DNA from: Lachnospiraceae bacterium | Lineage (GTDB): Bacteria; Bacillota; Clostridia; Lachnospirales; Lachnospiraceae | Direction of reading: 5' to 3' | DNA length: 11,964 bases | Assembly (NCBI GenBank): GCA_009774145.1 | Contig: VSND01000098.1 | Span: forward strand, 1-11,964 | Shown here: positions 5,530 to 11,191 of the stretch, piece after piece | Position numbering within the stretch: position 1 is the stretch's first letter | How the letters are laid out: the number at the start of each line of letters is the position of its first letter | Notes under the pieces: model-generated | The model's input: only the letters and a program-made list of their open reading frames with translations | The model's database searches: none | What the model was told of the DNA's origin: nothing | Translations under genes and position numbers: made by a program

Positions 5530-5850
5530 TTACTTCACAACCAGAACAAAATCCACGCTTTTAGGAACTGCAGAAAAATAAGTGATGCAGGTTGCACAGG
5601 ATATTTCTTCGAGAGTGCCGCACAAAGATGCCGATACCATGCAACATTTTGGCAATTGATAACTCTGCAGGAAATCAATATAAGGTTTCGGAAGCTCATA
5701 GCCCCATTCTGTTTCTATCAACTTAATATCTGTTTCTGTAAACTCAGATTTTTGTAACGGCTTAAAAAATAAATCGTGATAGTTTTCCTGAAGTCTGTCT
5801 AAATATGTAACTGCCTTTCCATTCGTTTCTTTCTCTCTGTTAATAAGCAT
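5530..5850 (-). CDS. SUKH (SMI1/KNR4) domain protein, short form, likely toxin immunity
   Basis: This is a 106-residue protein. The ATG at 5848-5850 has GAGGA about nine bases upstream and is preferred over an upstream ATG at 5880, whose ribosome site is too close. The core motif is residues about 45-70: TDIKLIETEWGYELPKPYIDFLQSYQLP, matching the SUKH pattern (helix, E.e.g..LP..Y..FL...N). SUKH proteins are soluble and, in bacteria, act mainly as immunity proteins against diverse nuclease and other polymorphic toxins by direct binding. Typical domains are about 130-160 residues, so this one ends early, losing the last strands and helix. It may be truncated by a stop or frameshift, since protein-like sequence continues past the TAA. 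Confidence 0.68.
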   Translation of the reverse strand: MLINREKETNGKAVTYLDRLQENYHDLFFKPLQKSEFTETDIKLIETEWGYELPKPYIDFLQSYQLPKCCMVSASLCGTLEEISCATCITYFSAVPKSVDFVLVVK

Positions 5851-5904
5851 ATTGCAATTCCTCTTTCCTTGAAAATTCATTCCCTCCGGAAACGGATTGC
5901 TTCG

Positions 5905-6339
5905 TTACATATATGCTGCTTCTAATTCGTCTTTTAAAATCCGGGCTGTCCCATCATGGTATATCATGAGTGTATTAGGGTGATGTGTGCAATACTCTTT
6001 AATGGCGAGACCTTTTTTTGAACTCTGTATACTGGATTTACCGCAGTAAGGGCAAATTCCAGCACCGAAAAGCCTGTAATCATGCCCCGGGCATATGGCA
6101 TTTATTCTTTTATCAAAATATCCTGCCTGTCCATTATAAAATTCTTCTGCTGTCAATGGAGCAATTACTAATTGTTTCTTCTTTGATGAATAGACGCTGC
6201 TGCAAAAACAGCTTACCATATCTGTATCCGCGGTTTCCGCCGTATAGTCAAATGTGTTATTACAACATCTGCACTGGGCAGAATAAACCATTAAGAGTTC
6301 AGCCGCTGATTTTACGATTTTCCTTTGTTTATGATCCAT
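5905..6339 (-). CDS. Cysteine-rich zinc-ribbon-like hypothetical protein
   Basis: This 144-residue soluble protein has two cysteine clusters: CRCC at residues 23-26 with VSCFCSS about 18 residues later, and GICPYCGKSS near residue 95. The CPYCG knuckle followed by a downstream CTHHP suggests one or two zinc-binding sites. Around residue 60, VIAPLTAEEFYNGQAGYFDKR may form a helix-strand unit. I recognise no named family. The ATG at 6337-6339 has only a weak purine stretch upstream; a much stronger AAGGAGAG lies about 35 bases further up, which hints that the 5' end has been altered. Its role is unknown; its position suggests an immunity or accessory protein. Confidence 0.6.
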   Translation of the reverse strand: MDHKQRKIVKSAAELLMVYSAQCRCCNNTFDYTAETADTDMVSCFCSSVYSSKKKQLVIAPLTAEEFYNGQAGYFDKRINAICPGHDYRLFGAGICPYCGKSSIQSSKKGLAIKEYCTHHPNTLMIYHDGTARILKDELEAAYM

Positions 6340-6401
6340 CTTTTCTATCTATAGCAACCTCAAAACTTACTTTCTCTCCTTCCAGAATGTAATTAAAACA
6401 G

Positions 6402-7191
6402 TTTTTTAATACTCCAGCATCCGCGCGGCATACTGCTCCGGAATGATCGTATATTGTCCGTATTCCTTCCGCAGCGCTTCATACTCCGTCGGCGCGGTCA
6501 AAAGAGCTGTCTGCAGATCGTTCTGAACATGCATGACAATTTCCTGAAATAATGAAGTTTTGCGTACCTGTGTCATCGCCTTCTCCAAATCAGTTCCCCT
6601 GTTTGATACAACTGGTGTATCAGTAAGCCCGATACAGACATCCTCCATCATGTCAAGCATACACAGCGGCCCATAAAAATCAATCTTCTCACACTCCTCA
6701 AAATCTTCGTACTCCACACGTCCGCCCTCTATGGCAACCAACTGCATCAACAGACCGGAACTCCACTCAACTGCAAACCATTCATAAGACTCCGGACACG
6801 AATCCGCAAAGTATTCTGCAAAATGCTCTGAACAAAAGCCTTCGGGGCCTACATTGTGTTCTAACAACCATGCATAATAATCATTTGCAAAGTCCTGAAA
6901 ATCCGCCGCCGCGACACGTCCGCCCAGATAATCCCAGAGAAGCCCCCGCGCATACCGCAGGCATACACAAAGCTGTGCCTTGTCCGCGGCCAGCCCCTGC
7001 TGCACCGTATTGCAATAGCGCTCCAGAACCAGCAGGTTCCCCAACAGACGCGGGCGGCTGTCACTGTGTGCAAACGCTTTCTCAACAATATTCCTAAAAT
7101 CTATTAGATATTCATTTGCATATGGTACCACCAATACCGCAAAATTCGTTTTTAACGTGTACTCTTCCATAAAACCTTTTCCCTTTCTTCC
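6402..7191 (-). repeat. Duplicated gene cassette, copy B
   Basis: This stretch is a diverged direct copy of 8552-9351. Similarity begins at TTTTTTAATACTCC and ends at CCTTTTCCCTTTCTTCC (+ strand), taking in one gene and its ribosome site. Outside these points the flanks are unrelated. The length difference of 10 bp is explained by a 7-codon insertion in copy A, two one-codon indels that cancel, and an 11-nt deletion in copy A. Confidence 0.85.
6406..7170 (-). CDS. Immunity-like protein, paralogue B (254 residues)
   Basis: I chose the ATG at 7168-7170, after AAAGGGAAAAGG, because the paralogue at 9330 starts at the same place with the same leader; the open frame extends 19 codons further up. 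By eye about two-thirds of residues match the paralogue. Shared blocks include RLLGNLLVLERYCNTVQ, LLWDYLGGRV, FQDFANDYYAW, FCSEHFAEYFADSCP, IEGGRVEYEDFEEC and EYEALRKEYGQY. The protein is helical, acidic and cytoplasmic, with no membrane segment. No named family is recognised. It overlaps the 97-residue gene upstream by 19 nt. The C-terminus (PEQYAARMLEY) appears to be the original end, unlike in the paralogue. A role as an immunity protein is inferred from the array. Confidence 0.78.
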   Translation of the reverse strand: MEEYTLKTNFAVLVVPYANEYLIDFRNIVEKAFAHSDSRPRLLGNLLVLERYCNTVQQGLAADKAQLCVCLRYARGLLWDYLGGRVAAADFQDFANDYYAWLLEHNVGPEGFCSEHFAEYFADSCPESYEWFAVEWSSGLLMQLVAIEGGRVEYEDFEECEKIDFYGPLCMLDMMEDVCIGLTDTPVVSNRGTDLEKAMTQVRKTSLFQEIVMHVQNDLQTALLTAPTEYEALRKEYGQYTIIPEQYAARMLEY

Positions 7192-7445
7192 TCCTCTTGT
7201 TCTAATGACAGGTTGCACAATGCACAAATAAATGGAAATAAAGGGCTGTCTTCATGCACTTCGTAATAGTCACCGAAAGAATATTCGATATCTATATGCC
7301 GGTCAATGATAGAAGCATCATCGCACTCAAACACATCTACACGGTACACAATTTCAGATACATCTTCGCTTAAATCATTTTCCGATATGCCATTTTCCAA
7401 AGATATTATTTTGCTTATCTGTTTGACGCCATCCATTGTAATCAT
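7152..7445 (-). CDS. Small acidic protein with a hybrid C-terminus
   Basis: This 97-residue soluble acidic protein (IVYRVDVFECDDASIIDRH, IEYSFGDYYEVHEDSP, FPFICALCNLSLEQEEEE) has no recognised family but has the look of an immunity protein. The ATG at 7443-7445 follows AAGGA with nine bases between; a second ATG lies three codons in. The last 13 codons (ending EREKVLWKSTR) are read from the leader and first codons of the next gene's cassette, sequence that also exists at 9319-9353 upstream of its paralogue. The original C-terminus was therefore replaced when the cassette joined here. The overlap with the next gene is 19 nt. Confidence 0.62.
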   Translation of the reverse strand: MITMDGVKQISKIISLENGISENDLSEDVSEIVYRVDVFECDDASIIDRHIDIEYSFGDYYEVHEDSPLFPFICALCNLSLEQEEEEREKVLWKSTR

Positions 7446-7468
7446 AATATCTATCCTTCAAATAAGAA

Positions 7469-8515
7469 TCAGAATGATGAAATCCCCTGCATCTTCCCCA
7501 TCCATTCCCGAACCTCTTCCTTTGACAATTCCCGTTTGATTTCTGCCAAAGGCTTAAGATAAGGATGGCAGCTTACAGCGAAGAATAAATCCCAGCTTCG
7601 TGGAAATTTTTCAGGACAAATCAATACCACAGGCATTTGCTCCACACAGGGAATCGTATCTGGCCCCATCTCTCCCCAGAGCATCTGACCATCACAGGAA
7701 TAATAGGCGGCATGTGCATAAACCGAACCATTCTGCCTTGCTGTCTCTTCCCCCGATGCACAGGCAAATACTTTTAGGCTTTCCGGTGATTTCACATCTG
7801 CGGATAAGCCAAAACGCTGGTCCCATTCTTTCTGATAAAGTGCCCTTTCCAGCAAGGTCATCAAGTGGAAATTTGTCCCCACATCCTGAACCTTTATTAA
7901 CGCTCCCTGCTCCTTTTCTGGTGCCAAAACAAGCACATCCATAGGTCCGCAGACAGGATAAATCCGAAGCAAATATGAGCCATTTTTCACAAAAGGCTCA
8001 ATGCGCTCCAGATTATCATATAAATCCTTTTTACGCAGATACTCCCTGCTCTCCGGTGATTTTGCCAGTAAATCCATAATTGCCATCATCAGTGGCGCAC
8101 TTCCCCGGAAAGCCCGAACCTTATCCGGCGCCGTCAAAAACAGCTTGTCCAACATCTCATCCTCAGGATCACTTTCCTCTGTTTTATCCAGCTCATCCAG
8201 CAACCCGCAGAGATGAGAAACCACCTTAATAAAGAAATTCACAAGTCCCTCTCCTGCGCCTCCAGGCCCACATTCTCCCATCAGCACACCACAGAAAAAT
8301 GCGCAGCAGCAGCCCTTGTACAAATCCATAGAATCCAGCTTTCCAGCCAACTCCTCCAGTATTTGTTTCTGGTCTTTTGGATTTTTTCTTCGGTATTGAT
8401 CCAAGGCAATAAACCTGTCCGAATGTCCTAATAAATTGGCAATTTTCGTTTCCTCTAATGTCGAGGGCTGCTGAAATTCCTCAACAAACAGACGAATTAA
8501 TTCCTCCATAACCAT
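7469..8515 (-). CDS. Hypothetical protein (348 residues), coupled to paralogue A
   Basis: The ATG at 8513-8515 overlaps the stop of the upstream gene as TAATG, with GGAGGAGG eight bases before it. An alternative ATG lies two codons in. The protein is soluble. Its N-terminal half is helical: MEELIRLFVEEFQQPS, ILEELAGKLDSMDLYKG, then CCCAFFCGVLMGECGPGGAGEG. The C-terminal half has strand-rich sequence (SYLLRIYPVCGPMDVLVLAP) and a final helix (LKPLAEIKRELSKEEVREW). No named family is recognised. It is the longest intact gene of the array. The overlap implies that its translation depends on that of paralogue A. Acting as a partner or immunity protein is inference from position. Confidence 0.75.
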   Translation of the reverse strand: MVMEELIRLFVEEFQQPSTLEETKIANLLGHSDRFIALDQYRRKNPKDQKQILEELAGKLDSMDLYKGCCCAFFCGVLMGECGPGGAGEGLVNFFIKVVSHLCGLLDELDKTEESDPEDEMLDKLFLTAPDKVRAFRGSAPLMMAIMDLLAKSPESREYLRKKDLYDNLERIEPFVKNGSYLLRIYPVCGPMDVLVLAPEKEQGALIKVQDVGTNFHLMTLLERALYQKEWDQRFGLSADVKSPESLKVFACASGEETARQNGSVYAHAAYYSCDGQMLWGEMGPDTIPCVEQMPVVLICPEKFPRSWDLFFAVSCHPYLKPLAEIKRELSKEEVREWMGKMQGISSF

Positions 8516-9330
8516 TATTTTTTCCTCCTCCGTTTCTTTTTCCTCCGGTCATTTTTTAATACTCCCGCATACTGCTCCGGAATGAGCGTATATTGTCCGT
8601 ATTCCTTCCGCAGCGCTTCATACTCCATTGGCGCGGCCCAAAGAGCCGTCTTCAGATCCTTCTGAACATACATGACAATTTCCCGAGATAATGAATTGTA
8701 TACCTGTGTCATCGACTTTTCCGAATCAGCTTCCCTGTTTGATGCAACAATTGCACTGGCAAGCCATCCACAGACACCCACCTGTATTATCTCAAGCACA
8801 TACGGCACCCAATATAAATCAAGCTTTCCGCACTCCTCAAAATTTTCGTAATCCACACGTCCGCCCTCTATGGAAACCAATTTCATCAACAGATCGCAAC
8901 TCCACTCAACTGCAATCCATTCATAAGGATCCGGGCACGAATCCGCAAAGTATTCTGCAAAATGCTCTGAACAAAAGCCTTCGGGGGCATCATTGTGTTC
9001 AAACTGGTCTCCTCCCTCTTTGGAAAACCATGCATAATAATCATTTGCAAAGTCCTGGAAATCCGCCGCTGTGACACGTCCGCCCAAATAATCCCAAAGA
9101 AGTCCCTGCGCATATCGCAGGCATACAGAGGGCTGTGTTTCATGCCCTTCCAGTCCCCGCTGCACCGTATTGCAATAGCGCTCCAGAACCAGCAAGTTTC
9201 CCAGCAAGCGCAGGCGGCTGTCACGGTATTCAAACGCCTTCTCAATAATCTTTCCAAAATCCATCAAGTATTCATTTGCCTGCGATACCTTCAATGCCGC
9301 AAATTTCGTTTTTAACGTGTACTCTTGCAT
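8515..9330 (-). CDS. Immunity-like protein, paralogue A with Lys/Arg read-through tail (271 residues)
   Basis: It shares the start, leader and most of the sequence of the gene at 6406-7170, with a 7-residue insertion near residue 103 (SKEGGDQFEHN). Near the 3' end, an 11-nt deletion between two GCAT words moves translation out of the original frame. The old stop (GAG TAT TAA) is now read as GVLK and translation continues through the purine-rich ribosome site of the next gene. This adds NDRRKKKRRRKK and ends in TAATG. The body is acidic and cytoplasmic, so the basic tail is a sharp contrast. No named family. The new overlap likely couples translation to the 348-residue gene. The ATG at 9328-9330 follows AAAGGGAAAAGG. 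Confidence 0.8.
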   Translation of the reverse strand: MQEYTLKTKFAALKVSQANEYLMDFGKIIEKAFEYRDSRLRLLGNLLVLERYCNTVQRGLEGHETQPSVCLRYAQGLLWDYLGGRVTAADFQDFANDYYAWFSKEGGDQFEHNDAPEGFCSEHFAEYFADSCPDPYEWIAVEWSCDLLMKLVSIEGGRVDYENFEECGKLDLYWVPYVLEIIQVGVCGWLASAIVASNREADSEKSMTQVYNSLSREIVMYVQKDLKTALWAAPMEYEALRKEYGQYTLIPEQYAGVLKNDRRKKKRRRKK

Positions 9331-9351
9331 AAAACCTTTTCCCTTTCTTCC
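8552..9351 (-). repeat. Duplicated gene cassette, copy A
   Basis: This is the partner of 6402-7191, in the same direction. The first 23 bases upstream of the gene are identical in both copies, and they diverge at 9352/7192. The duplication is old enough for about one-third of residues to have changed, yet the ribosome leader has stayed the same. Confidence 0.85.
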
Positions 9352-9424
9352 GCTGCGGATTCTCCCGCACTGCTATATCGCATATTATAAAAGGTGTACA
9401 AGCTTATCAGAATGCGACGCGTCC

Positions 9425-9559
9425 TCATTCCTTAAAGTTCTCAAACCAGTTTGTAAGGGGTATCTGTCCCAATGACGGTTTTTTATCCGGTAATTTACGT
9501 CAATAATCCGCCTTAAACCGGCACTGTTTGATTTCATTGTAGTATTCTTCTCTGTACAT
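9425..9559 (-). pseudogene. 44-codon gene with an in-frame TGA
   Basis: A strong AAAAGGAG (9567-9574) sits seven bases before the ATG at 9557-9559. The frame reads MYREEYYNEIKQCRFKADY, then TGA at 9500-9502, then RKLPDKKPSLGQIPL and TNWFENFKE, ending in TGA at 9425-9427. Both parts are protein-like and in one frame, so this looks like a small gene broken by a single base change (for example TGG or CGA to TGA). No family is recognised. The remaining 9331-9424 holds no frame I can support. Confidence 0.4.
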
Positions 9560-9573
9560 AACAGCACTCCTTT

Positions 9574-9792
9574 TTATCCCACAGACCGCCCTTTTCTGCC
9601 GCTGATCGGAATAAACCATCCATCATTGTATGTATTTCCGGTTTTGTCTGTGAAAACGGGGTTTTCCGGATAACCTCCGTTATAGGTCAAATAGTGTTCC
9701 CCCACCGCCGCTGTGAAAACTCCTTTCATCGCTTTACGATCTGATGTACTATCTATCTTTTTATAAATAGCATAAACCAATAATTCTTCCAT
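9574..9792 (-). CDS. Small hypothetical protein (72 residues)
   Basis: I chose the ATG at 9790-9792, preceded by GGAG with eight bases between; the open frame extends upstream to 9849 but without a ribosome site. The sequence EELLVYAIYKKIDSTSDRK is followed by a glycine- and aromatic-rich part (YLTYNGGYPENPVF, then GWFIPISGRKGRSVG). It is probably a compact beta-rich domain, or the front of a longer protein. No family is recognised. It begins 77 bp after the HEAT-like gene and lies just before the broken 44-codon gene. Confidence 0.55.
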   Translation of the reverse strand: MEELLVYAIYKKIDSTSDRKAMKGVFTAAVGEHYLTYNGGYPENPVFTDKTGNTYNDGWFIPISGRKGRSVG

Positions 9793-9869
9793 GATATCAC
9801 TCCATTCTGATTGAAATACCTGAAAATCCCGCATCAGGAAACGAATCATCTGTCGCTCCTAAAAGCATA

Positions 9870-10649
9870 TCATCCGCCGCACCATCCATATCCGATGAAC
9901 TTCGCCAGCCAATCCCAGTAAGCCGCTCTTTTTCCGCAATCGGGGCAGACGCACGTTCCATATACAAAAGGCAGAAACCGGATCGCTTCTTCATTTCCTA
10001 TCCGGTGAAGCAGGCCCTGAAACCACACAGGCTCGTCCTCTATGGACTTGCCGTCCCATGGAGCAATCGAAACCGGTTCCATGCAAAAATAATCCTTGTC
10101 TGTGCGAAAAGAGATAACTCCCTCTTCCCAGCCGCACAGGCAGGCTCCGATACATTCATCCCAATCACTGCTAAACACATTCCACATCCCATATGCATGC
10201 ATCCGGTTTCCAAGGACTGCAAGCGCAGAAAGGGCAAACACCTCCCTCCTCTCCCCCGTTGGATCGTTTCCCAAGATTGCCGCGATATCCGGATTCACAA
10301 CTAATTCTTCCGCCTCACGGCGAAGCCCCCTCAACCCTTCCTGAAATTCGCGGAAGGCTTCCGTATCAGGTTCGAGAGGCCACGCACCTTCAGCGGCGAT
10401 GGCAAGGCCAATCTCCTTAATCAGAAATGCCTTATCTTCCGGAGAGAGTCTTGCACACAGAACCGCCAGATGGGGAAGGGCATAGGCTGTCATATCATAA
10501 TAACTGGCCTGATGGCTCAAATCCCAGCTCAGTTCTTCCATGTTTTCGCGGAAATCTCCTTTTCCTTCCATTAAATCACGAAGTATTTCATCCGTATCGC
10601 TTCCGGTGGAGCCAAGTTCTTTCCAAATTGGGGAATCTAAAGAAATCAT
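9870..10649 (-). CDS. HEAT-like helical protein with C-terminal CxxC, immunity-like
   Basis: The ATG at 10647-10649 has GGAGG seven bases upstream and is preferred to the upstream ATG at 10703. The protein has 259 residues. Residues about 40-80 (LSWDLSHQASYYDMTAYALPHLAVLCARL) fit a HEAT-like family seen in bacterial immunity neighbourhoods, with the pattern W.l.HQ...Y..t.yalPhL. Helical repeats follow (FREFQEGLRGLRREAEEL, VFALSALAVLGNRM). The C-terminus carries CVCPDCGKRAAYW near residues 233-245, a possible metal-binding knuckle, and ends WCGG. It is soluble, with no signal peptide. The binding partner is unknown. It follows the PH-like gene by about 86 bp. Confidence 0.65.
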   Translation of the reverse strand: MISLDSPIWKELGSTGSDTDEILRDLMEGKGDFRENMEELSWDLSHQASYYDMTAYALPHLAVLCARLSPEDKAFLIKEIGLAIAAEGAWPLEPDTEAFREFQEGLRGLRREAEELVVNPDIAAILGNDPTGERREVFALSALAVLGNRMHAYGMWNVFSSDWDECIGACLCGWEEGVISFRTDKDYFCMEPVSIAPWDGKSIEDEPVWFQGLLHRIGNEEAIRFLPFVYGTCVCPDCGKRAAYWDWLAKFIGYGWCGG

Positions 10650-10735
10650 ATATAAACCTCCGTTTCCGTTTTCCGGTCCTGCAAAACAGTCCTGCATGGC
10701 CAATCGCCTGTCTGCAGCTCCTTACCACTGGAAAG

Positions 10736-11113
10736 CTATAATCCTGTTTTTTCCGATATGATCTGCAGCCATTTCTTTCTTTTCCCCAGCGAGATCTTTT
10801 CTGTCACGATTTCCCCGCTTTCTCTGTTTTCATAGGTAATCACCATCCCTATCGGAAAAAATCCCTGATTGCATTTTCCCAGTTCCTTAATGCAGCTGTA
10901 AGGAATATGGATGTATTCGCATGAAAATCCCTTGGTGAGAATGACCTGCCGGTCCGTAAAGATTGCCACGCCGCCCTGATTCCATGTCTCGATTCTTCCG
11001 ACCAGCTTCTCCGTATAATTGATCGTGCTGCTGCCATATAGTTTTTCATCTGGCGATAACACGCCCCTTTCCACAAGATTCTGCCTCTGCTTTTCCAGCT
11101 TTTGTTCATTCAT
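10736..11113 (-). CDS. Bacterial PH/GRAM-like domain protein
   Basis: This 125-residue protein starts at the ATG at 11111-11113, with GGAGG about nine bases upstream; an upstream in-frame start at 11137 has no ribosome site. Residues 1-25 form a charged helix (MNEQKLEKQRQNLVERGVLS). The rest has the strand order of bacterial PH-like domains: LVGRIETWNQGGVAIFTDRQ, VILTKGFSCEYIHIPYSCIK, IGMVITYENRESGE, and a C-terminal helix KRKKWLQIISEKTG. Such domains bind protein or lipid partners. It is the first gene of the array after the broken sensor kinase, 70 bp from its stop. The family call is by pattern only. Confidence 0.6.
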   Translation of the reverse strand: MNEQKLEKQRQNLVERGVLSPDEKLYGSSTINYTEKLVGRIETWNQGGVAIFTDRQVILTKGFSCEYIHIPYSCIKELGKCNQGFFPIGMVITYENRESGEIVTEKISLGKRKKWLQIISEKTGL

Positions 11114-11140
11114 TTCCTGAATCCTCCATATCTGCATAAT

Positions 11141-11170
11141 CGCCCGGAATCTCCCTTGAGACTCCGGGCG
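11141..11170. other. Stem-loop between the truncated kinase and the array
   Basis: CGCCCGGA (11141-11148) pairs with TCCGGGCG (11163-11170). Inside it, after one A-C mismatch, TCTC pairs with GAGA around a CCTT loop. This is a stable hairpin just after the kinase stop and 27 bp before the PH-like gene's ATG. No T-run follows on either strand, so an intrinsic terminator is not supported; a 5' leader hairpin or the residue of a rearrangement is possible. Confidence 0.6.
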
Positions 11171-11182
11171 CCTATATGCCTG

Positions 11183-11191
11183 ATTATAACA
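11183..11191 (-). promoter_or_regulatory. Candidate extended -10 at the start of the array
   Basis: TGTTATAAT on the - strand is a perfect TGN-TATAAT extended -10. It overlaps the last codon and stop of the truncated kinase. No good -35 is seen at 17 nt; a CTGACA lies about 21 nt upstream. If used, transcription would start about 65 bp before the PH-like gene and run through the hairpin. Confidence 0.3.

Noticed and set aside
9500..9502. TGA as a selenocysteine or recoding site
   Set aside because: No catalytic context or SECIS-like hairpin is seen right after it; a broken gene is simpler.
9385..9567. 60-residue - strand frame
   Set aside because: The frame starting at 9559 with ideal ribosome-site spacing is better; this one is probably its shadow.
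9797..9994. 65-residue - strand frame overlapping the end of the HEAT-like gene
   Set aside because: Most of it lies inside the HEAT-like gene in another frame, and it has no ribosome site.
1979..11113. Search for a toxin gene, LXG/WXG/RHS trunk, phage genes or CRISPR array
   Set aside because: No long multi-domain frame, no secretion motif, no regularly spaced repeats were found on either strand.
11141..11170. Intrinsic terminator
   Set aside because: The stem is good, but there is no T-run on either strand after it.
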